64,000 nucleotides of DNA from Corythucha ciliata (lineage: Eukaryota; Arthropoda; Insecta; Hemiptera; Tingidae), in NCBI GenBank assembly GCA_038030265.1, contig CM075937.1:21948001-22012000 (forward strand), given 5' to 3'. The notes beneath the pieces are model-generated. The model had not been told where the DNA came from, searched no databases, and saw only the letters and a list, made by a program, of their open reading frames with translations. Below are positions 1 to 9,731 of this stretch, piece by piece. A program made the translations under genes and the position numbers. The first letter of the stretch is position 1; each line of letters opens with the position of its first letter.

Positions 1-678
1 GGCCCTGAATCATTAAATTAAATGATGAATCTCCCACATTACAACTCAAGGTTTATGGGGATGGGAAGGAGGGTCCCGAGCGAGTGATTAATAGCTCTCA
101 AAACTGATTGCAGTAAACGAGTCCACAATTAGTGTGGAAATAGGCGTTGCGCTAATTAGAATTACATGTAGCCTCATCAATATCAAACACCTTTAAAACA
201 ATGTTCCCAGCCACTATACGAGTCACTGAAGATTTTGAGGATTAGATTAACGTTACACTAATTGCATTTGTTTGACAGAAAAAGAAAGAATATGTATTTG
301 AATTACTGATGGGAGCGGCCTTTTAATCGCCTAGGCTTTTAATCGCCTAAATTGTGTAATTTTGATCGACTTTTCTTCGTTTGTTCGGGGTTTCCGAATT
401 ATACTTCAAATTAATTCAAAAGTTAGTCGCCTAACCCCTCAACCCATATAGACAGTCACTGTGTTTGCCTTTGACAGGCCACTACTATAATGTAATTGAA
501 TTAGGTTTTACCTCGAAATTATTGTTGTTGGTAAAACAAATGGAGAACACGATAATAACATCATACTGAATTGCAGCTATTTTGAATTTTAATTAGGAAA
601 TAACTCAGGGACCCCAAAGTCAACCGCCACGTGTTTTCAAAGGGTGAAAATAACAACTACTTCCCCCCTCCAGCCAAC
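1..678. other. Stretch without recognised gene
   Basis: AT-rich sequence. I see no long open frame, no convincing splice structure and no transposon terminus on either strand. Confidence 0.5.
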
Positions 679-1041
679 CTATGTCAGTACAACCTTTGTC
701 CCCCTGATCATCGTCCGCAAAACACCCACCATTGAATGCTTTCTCGTCGACGATTGGGGTTTATATATAGCTCGTTCTTTGATCTTATATATTGCGTCTG
801 TTACAGTTGGTTCAATAAATTCTGATTCGGTATTGGAATTGAAGAGTAATGTGTTGTGGGCAGGAGTGAAGATGGGTGGGGGGGGAAGCTTGAGCTCGCT
901 TCCAATATAATCGGGATCAAATGGGTAAAATGCCCAGTCAGCGGACAATTTGACCGCTTTGATTACGTTGGAAATGTTGGTAAGGGGAATGCTGGGTGCC
1001 TTAATTTCTACGTATTTCGTTGAATTTTGATGCGGACCCAA
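679..1041 (-). CDS. Possible 3'-terminal exon of an unrecognised gene
   Basis: An open frame of about 120 codons on the minus strand with varied, protein-like composition. It has a Pro-rich stretch (LPPPPIFTP), mixed hydrophobic and charged segments and a basic C-terminal end (MIRGTKVVLT) before a stop. I do not recognise the family. No signal peptide, membrane segment or catalytic motif is visible. The first ATG need not be the start: the coding part may begin after an acceptor such as the TACGTAG near 1020. A GTATGT donor-like site lies near 1060, but the reading frames on its two sides do not join cleanly. It could equally be a chance frame. Confidence 0.25.
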   Translation of the reverse strand: MGPHQNSTKYVEIKAPSIPLTNISNVIKAVKLSADWAFYPFDPDYIGSELKLPPPPIFTPAHNTLLFNSNTESEFIEPTVTDAIYKIKERAIYKPQSSTRKHSMVGVLRTMIRGTKVVLT

Positions 1042-1932
1042 TCAAAGGCGCACACACATACGGTAAAAATTCGTTTAATTACAGCATTGTTTAATAGTTC
1101 CGTAGAAGCATTCAGACTGAATCCTAAGATATCGACGAACATTGGGGGGGGGGGGGCTTTTGAAAACTGAAAGTTTCTCAGCCAGACAAGCAAGCCAATT
1201 TGAACGAAACTGTCCATTTCAGACAATATCAATTGTCGTCATTCAGCCTGAAAAGTAAGAGGATTACCTAAACCAACGTATTATTTGTAGAACAGGGGCA
1301 GTGGCGTAGGTACGGGGTGATATGAGGGATAGACCCCCCCCCCAGACCTACATGCTTTAATTTTCTTCATTTTCCCATGCCCCACTGAAATTTATTAGCG
1401 AGTGTGGATGCGTTTAATTTCAGAATTGTTTCCAAGTTTTGGCTGTTGTTTTAACTTGTAGACCATAAACTTTATTGGACAATACAGCCGTGGGGTTTTT
1501 TTTTGTTTTGTTTTATAATGAATGCATTTCGGGTCCATTCCCGGTGCCCCTTATCAGCATTATCGCTTCACCTTCATGCCCAAACACCCCGGCGGATGCA
1601 TTTATTTGTTATGTGTTTCAGTACAGGGCTATGGATTGCGTGGTCATCGTGTACGGGGAAATTCGTTCAGCTCCTGCAAGCGGTAAGCGGACAAAAGTGG
1701 CCTGCAACGGGATATCTTCGCCTTCCTGAGCCCCAAAGCTCAGGGGGATCACACTAACGCTAAGTTCCACCACGGTCTCGGGTTTTATCCCGCGTCTGCC
1801 ACGTAGTCCCCCCCCCCTTGATCTAGTGGGCACCACGTCCTATTGCTGGCTTTGCTTCTATCCAGCAATAGCTCGTGAAATAACCTTCTTGAAAAAAGCC
1901 AAACTGACAACATTTGATTTTTTACCCAAAAA
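1042..1932. other. Stretch without recognised gene
   Basis: Contains short open frames without protein-like pattern, and runs of G or C near 1145, 1337 and 1809. The segment around 1300-1320 resembles the GTGGCG-type tails of dispersed repeats, but no full element can be bounded. Confidence 0.45.
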
Positions 1933-2490
1933 GTGAAGAGATTTCACCCAAAGACTGACGACTTTACTCCAAAAAAGACAATTCCAGACCGAAACTTGCG
2001 TTTTCCACTAAATCTTACGTTTTCCCCAAAACGGAAGATTTTTCGCCGAAACGGAGACCACTCTGACTTGAAAACTGACGATTTCACCACAAAACGTCAC
2101 GACGATTTTATCCTAACAGTAACGATTTCACTCCAAAATTGTCGATTTCACGCCCATGCAGGTGTGTTCCACCAAAACCGAAGATTTTACTACAAAACTA
2201 TTGGTTTTACCGGATGATTCAAGATTTCTCCCTAAAACTGACTATTTTAGGCCAAAGATGAAGTGTTACCCCAAAGCTTGGATTTTACCCTAAAACCTGA
2301 CATTCTACGCTAAAACTATACCGTTTTTACTTCAAAGATGACGATTTTACACAACAACTGACAGTCTCCTCAAGAATTGACAATGTTAAAACAAAACCTG
2401 GCTATTCTATCCCAAAATAAGAAGATTTTACACCTAAATTGACTGATTGTAGGCGTAAAACTGAAAATTTTACCTCTAAACTGGCGATTT
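1933..2490 (+). repeat. Degenerate tandem array, period about 20-21 bp
   Basis: Successive units of the form ACTGACGATTTTACCCCAAA recur roughly every 20-21 bases with heavy substitution and small indels, for example around 2040-2480. The 94-codon open frame inside it comes from the repeat (recurrent F-T-x-K phrases) and is not a gene. It shares a T-rich half and a CGA-type core with the 30-bp arrays elsewhere in the window. Confidence 0.7.
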
Positions 2491-2739
2491 TATTCCGTGA
2501 AATTTAAAAAATAACTACCTATGCGAAATTTACCCCTCCCAACTCAGAAATGGACTGTACAGCCTGAAAAAGGTCCGAAACTGGGAATTTAATACCAAAA
2601 CGTCTAATGATAAGTAAATCGATCAACAAACTCAATGGACAACCCACTGACAAACTGTGGGGTTAGGCCCTATTGACTCCATTTTTTAGTCTGTATTAGG
2701 CGCTCAGCGCCTACCCGTCACGTTTCAAAAACAAAATTT

Positions 2740-3570
2740 CGTCATTTTTATTCTAACAAACGCAACATTCGCTGGTTTTTGCTCATTCAAAACTAAATTT
2801 GCTGGATTCGTCTCGTTCAAATCCTAATTTCGTGGATTATGCTTTTTCAAACACAATTTTTACGGACTTTCATCCCTTTCAGAACCGAATTTCGTGAACT
2901 TGGCTCCTTTAAAACTTAATTTCGGGGATTGATACCTGTTCAAAACCTTTCTTGGGCTTTTGCTCTTTAAATAAAATCAGTTTCGCTGGTTTGGTTGATT
3001 AAAAAACAAAGTTGGCGAGAAACTGACAAAAACAACAATTACCTACGTAATTTTGTTTTTTCAAATTATCTATACAATTTCACTGGATATTACTTCTTCT
3101 TTTTAAAAAACTTCAAAATTTAGCAGCTAAAAACAAATTTCACGAATTTTTGTTGTTTTGTAAACCAATTTTGCTGATTTTCCGCTTTCGAAACCCCAAT
3201 TTTCTGGGGTTTGCTCATTAAACAATCAAATTTACGAAATTTCCCTCTTTCAGATCTCAATTTCATAGACTCCTTTCCGCGGCTTCTTTAAATCCCTCAA
3301 CTTGAAGGATTATGGCCTGATGAAAAACCAAATTTCGTGGCTTTTATCTCTTTATAAAACACGTTTTGTGGGTTAGGTAAATTCAATAACTGAAAAAAAA
3401 TTGGTAAAAACTAACAACGAAAAAAAAAATTTTAAAATTTTGCTGTCGATTTCACGTAACCAACTGTTTCAAAATTGGCGCCTTCAAAACCAAATTTAAC
3501 GGTTTTTTTTTTATTCCCCCAAATTCATTGATTTTCGCGCTTTTACAACCAAAATTTCGCGGTTTTAGAT
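2740..3570 (+). repeat. Degenerate tandem array, period about 30 bp (AATTTCGTGG type)
   Basis: Units of about 30-32 bp pair a C/T-rich segment (GCTCTTTCAAAACC-like) with a core AATTTCGTGGATT. Clear consecutive copies lie at about 2770-2960, with more diverged ones to about 3570. No coding content. Confidence 0.7.
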
Positions 3571-3593
3571 CTTACTGAAAACGGTAGTGTACG

Positions 3594-3850
3594 GGTCACA
3601 TAGCTGTTAACGTTAACCGTCAGACGGTTATGTAATAACTCCCGATTGCAAATAATAGTTGCGCTAAAATATGAAAACATGGTAGGGCATAGATGAACTT
3701 AATTGCTTCAAATAAATTAATAAAACACCGCCTCATACTGGTCTTTAAACGTTTGTGATTAACGCTTAAACTCAAAATTTGAACTTTAGGCTTATCATGA
3801 CGTCACATAACCGTTAACGTTAACCGTCAGACGGCTATGCAATAACTCCC
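3594..3850. repeat. 50-bp direct repeat with internal palindromes
   Basis: Two copies, at 3594-3643 and 3801-3850, differ at only a few positions and share GTTAACGTTAACC followed by the hairpin-forming TAACCGTCAGACGGTTA. About 157 bp of unrelated sequence separates them. They may be the ends or subterminal repeats of a small element, but no target duplication is evident. Confidence 0.75.
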
Positions 3851-3879
3851 TAATGACAATGAAAATTCGGGTCCTATAT

Positions 3880-4740
3880 TGTAAATTGACCGAAATGACG
3901 CAAGTTTTCTGGCTAAATAAATTGCACTTTACGGGCCTTAATTTGTGGAAAGTGCGAGTTACTGAGCTAAAAATCTGAGAAATTTGAAGTTCGCAATTGT
4001 TTTTTGAGGGTTCAGACCTTGGGCTAGCCGGATACCTACGACGAACGATGACAAAGCTTCCTTCCTGACAAAATTACAACATTTAACTGATAAGTCTCAA
4101 CGCTGCGCGTGAAATAGCGAGTTTTGACCCTTTTTTCATCCCTTATGGAAGAGCTTCCTTTCTGAAATGGAGTAGTACGTTGTTTTTTAGTTGCTGGGCG
4201 CCTGGGCTTGCTGGCCTCGACTGCGCCAATACTCTGGCGTAAAGCTGTGCAATTGAAACATTATTTTGGCGTTTGAACCGATCCTAGGCTGAATACTCAG
4301 GATATTGAAAGTTTCGGGTCGTAATTTAAGCCAAATTGCAAGTTCATCAAGGTCACAAAATGGCCAGTTTTGGGGCCTTTTTCGTGGTGGCAGACGCAAC
4401 AGGCTAGCCGGATCCATCAGAGACCGCGGAGCCTGGCGAATATCAAGGAAATTAGAATTTTCATGGTCAAATATCTTTGGCAAGGCGACTTTTTGGTCTT
4501 AATTTCTGGGAAAATACAAGTTTTGGGTCTTAATTTTAAATTTAAGCAAATTTGAAAGTTTCAGGGTCTATTGTGGCGGCGAGACTCGGGCTAGCCGGCC
4601 TTATTAGTGTAAATTCAAACAAAATCCCACGAAATTGGCAGCTTCCTGGCTGCCGCGTGAATAACCGCGGGATCGAAAGTGTTGGGTCTAAATTCCTGCA
4701 AAATTGCCAGTTTTGTGACCTTGGCTTGATCAGTTTGATG
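3880..4740. repeat. Weak degenerate array
   Basis: Recurrent phrases such as GGGTCTTAATTT, AAATTGCAAGTTTT and GGGCTAGCCGG return every 30-60 bp. This resembles the other arrays but is more decayed. The overlapping open frames of 60-150 codons read these phrases in different frames and look non-coding. Confidence 0.4.
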
Positions 4741-7734
4741 AAATCCGAGGACTCCCTCCCTCTCTTTTATCATTTTATCATCCGACGCGTTCATTTCTGG
4801 GATGATTTGATTTCACGCTCGGTTCAAGGCAATGCGAAAAACAGCTCACTCTTGTGTCTTGAGCTAGCTGAGCGCTCCTGGCTGTGTCCATGTTTCAACT
4901 TATTTGAAAAAATCGATACTGCCGTGTATGCGATTTCCTGGAGATTGAAACGAGACCTTTATAAATCACACCCTATTGAGGGGACACCCTATTGAGCCGG
5001 CTAATTCTCTCTAGACATTTTCTGTTTGTTTAAAGTTTTGGATTATGTTTGTTACACAATTGAATAATCGGAACGATAATTGCACAAATTGGTGAGAGTG
5101 TGAGGGTTGCGCCATAGTGATCCTTGTTAGGCGGGGGGGGGGGGAGCTATCTAAAAATGACGCTTTGAAGCAGCACCCCATCAAGGAAGAATCTGAAGAT
5201 TTATTTGAATAGTTGACGAGTGACGTGTTCAGTTGCAAAAGTTTTCACTTTGATTAAGGATGCGGATGTGCTCGACGCTTTTGAGCTGTTGGTTACGGAT
5301 GAAGGGAAGCTGATTCATTCAAAATCTCGTTTCATGTGTTTATATATATAAAGCCCATCACCTCTTTTCACTGAAAATTACTAGGCAGGACGGGGCCTTG
5401 GGAGTTGAAGTCGAACTGGGGGGGGGGGGAATACACCCAGTAAGGAGGTAAAATGACGATGATTAAATTAGCGGCACGAGGTAACTATTATCTCGCCTTC
5501 CTCCAGTGGGAATAAGTGGGTACGTCACGGTCTATTTGTCGCGAACTTCTTGAGAACTCCCCGTCGCGGCTTGTTAGCAAGAATAGTCAAGGGAAGAAGT
5601 CTGTTTTGGTTAAGTGGAATGGTGAGTGGTTGTACGGGGGAAGGGGGGGTAAAAAGGCTTAAGAGTGGCATAAGATCATCCTCTCGGGGGAAATAGAAAT
5701 GGATTAGTAAACGAGCGTGTCGGGGCTCATTTAATCAGTTTTTATCACTTTCAATTCACTAATTGAAATAGCGAAGTACAACTTCCGAGGCTTCCGCCTA
5801 CGCCCGGGCAATTTCAGTCGTTGTATTTTTCATCCTGGATAAAACTTGCAGGAAACTGGATAAAAAGACAAATCCTTGAAACTGCATCCGAAAGACGAAT
5901 AAAATCTTAGCTCAGTCTCCCTCAATACCCATACAAACGCCCTTGGCAACTAAAATTCTAACTCAAGTTTAATTTCCACGCTCCCTATAGCAGAGGGATG
6001 CTTCAATGTAGCAATTTCAAACCAGAAACTTGTTCTTCGTTCACATTTCCGCTGCCCACCCCTCCTCCTGCCGTCTGAAATCCTTTCCACGTTATTAACA
6101 AGCCAACGAAAAAATAAAACAAGCCTTCTGGGACTAGTGATTTATCACGATTAAAAAGTTTAAATTCACGTCTTCTTGCACCGCCACACGCCTTCTGTCC
6201 CTTACACACCCGCCTCCCCACGGATAATATTTGTTAAAAAACTGCCAGCTGAGGTTTTGTTATTAAAGTAGTGAACTGTTTTTTAAGGGGCAAGAAAAAA
6301 TGGGATGGAGGGTTTAAAAAAGAAAAAATGGTCCTAAGAGCGTTATATCTTAATATTAAACTTTGTTTAATAAACTTTCATCAGTGTAGGATGAGTTTTA
6401 ATGTAGTTTTTTTTTGCTCAAATGTTCTCTAACCCGTAGGCTTTCGCTTTGCGGCCCAAGGGTGGAAGACGCCCGAGACAGGTCTCTCGGAAGTAGAGGG
6501 TTTGTTAGTTCGAGTCCGTCCAAAAATGCATCATAAAACGCTTAGCGGGGAAGCGAAAATTTTTAACACAACTAGACATCGTAAACGTAGAAGGCGGGGG
6601 AAAAAAAAGAAGATCTTATTCAACAGAACAAACAATTCCAAATTGTTTGATCAATAAATCACTTAAATAAAGTCAGCTTTCTTCACTTTCTCCCTGTTGT
6701 ATAGTCTTCATGTCGCATTTCACTCTTTTCAGCCCCTCTGTAACTTTTAGTTTTGGGCAATCATCATTCTCACTTTTAACACTCCTCCTAAACATCCCCT
6801 CCCGCCCAACCACTTGAATAGATTTTTACTTTCAGGAGTCACAACAACAGTTTTTTTATCTAACAAATAACCAGTAGGCATGATATCTGTTTATTCAAAA
6901 AAATCTCATCTCATAAATTCTTTGGGAGAAGTCGTTGAGTCATTATTAGCTCTCCTTTCATATTAAAAAATGGCACTTATAGCAAAAAAAAAAACTTTCT
7001 TCCGTCTCACCTGTAGACCTTATGCTGACGAGGGGAGAGGCTCACCCTCTCAACGGTATTTATTTTTTTCACCGTTGATGCCACTCCTTAAAGTATGCGC
7101 GGCTTTCGGAGGTTTGAACTTGTGATCTCCGCTATATGGAGTGCTACAATGAAATTGGGGGCACTTTCATTGTCAATGTGGGTGTCTGAAAACTAGGACT
7201 ATGCGAAATGAAATCACTTATACGCGATATTGAAATTCTCGCCTCCCCCCCCCCTCATCAACAGAATGGAAAAAGTTTAATAAAGCGCGACCCATTTATC
7301 CTCGCGGTGGGTAGTTTAGAAATTTAACTCAGTGTAGGGGCGTAATTGAAAGAAAATACGAGAGACGCGTGTGGACTGGCTGACGTGGTTGGTAACAATG
7401 TGGTGCACGTGCTGGTGGAGGGTTCGAGAATTCTTTTTTGAACTTTTCGACCTCCCCGTGTAACGGGTGCAGCGGTGAAGTTCCCGCGCGTGATTCTTTG
7501 ACCGCGCGCGATGAATTCGATACGCATATTTCTCAAGCGGCTTCGTTCAAAGATCATGCTTGGATTCAGAAATCCCGCATTCAACCCCACAAAACTCACA
7601 AATTCGGGTTGAATTAAAAAATAGTTCAGTATTTGTTCTGAGACAATTCTACGTACGTAGGAACTACTGACCTATTTTTTTGAAAGAGGGCGTCCCATGG
7701 CCATGTAATCGGATTCAGCGTCTACACAATGAAA
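4741..7734. other. Stretch without recognised gene
   Basis: AT-rich sequence with G runs near 5136 and 5419, a short (TA)n near 5341 and many A/T tracts. A B-box-like AGTTCGAGTCC near 6512 lacks a convincing tRNA fold. A 91-codon frame at 7324-7599 (minus) has no recognisable motif. Confidence 0.45.
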
Positions 7735-7808
7735 TGTATACCCTACGTGAAATGCCAAATTACGTCCCAATGCCAAATACGTGGCTCTCAGTCCTCACTT
7801 GTCATGCT

Positions 7809-8034
7809 TGTTAGTATGAGCAATTTATACATTTCAAATGATTGGCACCAGAAGTATTTCCCCATGTTATACCTTTTAAAAGGTTTTATATATCTCTCTC
7901 TCTGTTTTTCCACTCCCTCGTGATGCCTCTCTCGTTTTTGTCAAGTTCTATCGCTGCTAACGCTAATATACTGTTTTAATGCGTTTTTTTCTTTTTTCAT
8001 TGTTTTCGCCTAATCCGAATTCATCCTGTCATCA
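7809..8034 (+). repeat. 5' LTR of the copia element
   Basis: 226 bp, beginning TGTTAGTATGAGC and ending CCTGTCATCA. It contains a CT-microsatellite and a TTTTAAAAGG segment. The junction with internal DNA is fixed by the start of the primer-binding site at 8035. Confidence 0.95.
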
Positions 8035-8048
8035 GGTTATGGGCCCAG
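8035..8048 (+). promoter_or_regulatory. Primer-binding site for initiator tRNA-Met (internal priming)
   Basis: GGTTATGGGCCCAG directly follows the 5' LTR. It is complementary to the anticodon stem-loop region of arthropod initiator tRNA-Met rather than to a tRNA 3' end. This half-tRNA priming is known for Drosophila copia. Confidence 0.85.
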
Positions 8049-8400
8049 AGAACGCGTTGTGTCAAGTCTTCCTATTCACCTGTGTTTTTCGGTAATTTAT
8101 TTTTTTTCCGCGCTCGGAGGTTAAGCACGTTATCCTAGAAGAATGAGTTCCGTCATGATCGACGACGAGAAGTACCGAATTCCCTTATTCGACGGGAATA
8201 ACTTCATGAATTGGAAATTCCGCACGGAAATCCTTTTAGACGAACACAACTTCCTGGACTTCGTGAAAACTGTTTTGAGATGGATATAATGAATATTTCT
8301 GTTGCCGGTATTTTTAATTAATAAATTAATTAAACTGATGTTATCCGGACGACGATGGAAGGGCATAGCCCAACACAACTGGAGTTTCGAGAAAAAATGG

Positions 8401-8472
8401 CTCCCCGGCGGGATTTGAACCCGCAACCTCTGGATTACTAGTCCAGCACGCTGCCAATTGCGCCACGGAGAC
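8401..8472 (-). repeat. tRNA-Thr(AGU)-like SINE head
   Basis: It folds as a tRNA with D, anticodon and T arms; the anticodon loop CTAGTAA gives AGT. The first acceptor pair is G-G and the discriminator base is missing before an encoded CCA, so this is a SINE promoter head rather than a functional tRNA gene. Open frames through it (WRNWQRAGLVIQRL) are spurious. Confidence 0.8.
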
Positions 8473-8722
8473 GCCTTTGGGAGTCGTACTCCGAGGGATA
8501 AGCTAACCGAACCCCACCCAGGTCCATTGTTTCTCGAAGATCTAGGCGTTTCTCCTGATCGGTAAACCACGCCGAAATTGATCTTATCTAGATGTTTTGA
8601 GATGGATATAATGAACATTTCTGTCGCCGGTATTTTTAATTAATAAATTAATTGAACTGATGTTATCCGGACGACGATGGAAGGGCATAGCCCAACAAAA
8701 TTGGAGTTTCGAGAAAAAATGG

Positions 8723-8794
8723 CTCCTCGGCGGGATTTGAACCCGCAACCTCTGGATTACCAGTCCAGCACGCTGCCAATTGCGCCACGGAGAC
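8723..8794 (-). repeat. tRNA-Thr(GGU)-like SINE head
   Basis: Same fold as the neighbouring head, but the anticodon loop is CTGGTAA. The acceptor 3' strand is altered (CGAGGAG instead of CGGGGAG), further weakening the acceptor stem. Confidence 0.8.
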
Positions 8795-8868
8795 CTAGAG
8801 TTTCGAGAAACAATGGACCTGGGTGGGGTTCGGCTTAGCTTATCCCTCGGAGTACGACTCCCAAAGGC

Positions 8869-8940
8869 GTCTCCGTGGCGCAATTGGCAGCGTGCTGGAC
8901 TGGTAATCCAGAGGTTGCGGGTTCAAATCCCGCCGGGGAG
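8869..8940 (+). repeat. tRNA-Thr(GGU)-like SINE head, plus strand
   Basis: GTCTCCG at the 5' end faces CGGGGAG at the 3' end with one G-G mismatch. The B box GGGTTCAAATCCC is intact. It is preceded by a leader with GAGTTTCGAGAAA, whose inverse TTTCTCGAAACTC follows the head. Confidence 0.8.
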
Positions 8941-9731
8941 CCATTTTTTCTCGAAACTCCAATTGTGTTGGGCTATGCCCTTCCATCGTCGTCCGGATAA
9001 CATCAGTTTAATTAATTTATTAATTCGTGAAAACTGCCTACTGGTCGAAGGTCATCTTTTCCGACTCTGACTCGCCGGATGAGAAGAAAAAGAAAGAACA
9101 GCAGCTAGCTGAGCTCAAACGCCGTGACTGTAAGTGCAAATCTCAAATTGTTCAAATGCTGGCAGATAATGTGCTTGAATGCGCTGAAGATAAAGAGTCG
9201 GCCTACTGTGTGGGTCACCCTGAATAATACGTACGCCCGTAAAGGGATCACGAATCAGTTACTCTATCGAAAGTCGCTCCTATTGATGAAGTTTGATCCA
9301 CCAATAGAGACTCTCGTAGCACATGTTGCTAAGTTCGACAAGTTAGTCAGAGAGCTTCGTTCTACCGCAGCAACCCTTGAAGAGCTAGATATTGTTTGCC
9401 ATCTTTTGATTACTATGCCGAATGAATATAACATTGTCGTGACTGCACTCGAAACTCTTTCGGATAAATTAACTCTCAGTTTTGTCAAAAATCGGCTATT
9501 AGATGAGGAGCAGAAACGGATGAGTACCAGTGACGTCGTATCACCTGTTACGTCACACTCTCTCGTGGGTCACTCAGTTAAGGGAAACAAGAAGTTATCA
9601 CCAGTGAGAAGACAATCATCCCCTCACCACATCACTTCCCCTGGGAGTAGTTCCCAGCGCATCATTCAACGCCAAGACGTTATTACGTTATTAGCCAAGA
9701 CGTTATTACGTTATTAGCAAAGACGTAATTA

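Larger units (their letters stand above)
8273..9023. mobile_element. Cluster of three tRNA-derived SINE units inserted in copia gag
   Basis: The insert is flanked by a 13-bp duplication TTCGTGAAAACTG (8260-8272 and 9024-9036). It holds three related units: two on the minus strand (tRNA heads at 8401-8472 and 8723-8794) and one on the plus strand (head at 8869-8940). Each has a tRNA-like head with A and B boxes, a body containing GGGCTATGCCCTTCC and TCGTCCGGATAAC, and an AT-rich TTTAATTAATTTATTAATT-type tail. Units two and three are head-to-head, separated by a leader of 74 bp. One outer duplication around all three suggests insertion of a multimer, or later insertions and rearrangement inside the first. 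Confidence 0.9.
8143..9720 (+). pseudogene. gag: copia gag, interrupted and frameshifted
   Basis: The frame starts at an ATG at 8143 (MSSVMIDDEKYRIPLFDG), typical of copia gag N-termini, and is cut after about 43 codons by the SINE cluster 8273-9023. It resumes after 9036 with a Lys/Glu-rich segment, slips frame near 9200, and continues through the helical gag core (FDPPIETLVAHVAKFDKLVR, MPNEYNIVVTALETL) to about 9720. The expected CCHC zinc knuckle lies near 9660-9745. Only its end (NECRKLKGK-like, in another frame) remains, because a 23-bp segment is tandemly duplicated at about 9672-9717. It would have encoded the capsid protein. In its present state it is not translatable as one protein. 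Confidence 0.9.

Noticed and set aside
4187..4995. Several overlapping frames up to 147 codons
   Set aside because: They follow weak array phrases (ARLGLAGLI-like, KFLQNCQFCDL-like) in shifting frames; no motif.
6430..6540. Possible tRNA or SINE with a B-box-like AGTTCGAGTCC
   Set aside because: No matching A box at the right distance and no cloverleaf could be drawn.
7324..7599. 91-codon minus-strand frame with basic N-terminal half
   Set aside because: No domain, signal peptide or splice site that supports a gene; kept only as a remark.
8130..9070. Frames of 96-162 codons containing WRNWQRAGLVIQRL
   Set aside because: They translate tRNA-like SINE heads in both directions; the same spurious peptide is expected from any such SINE.
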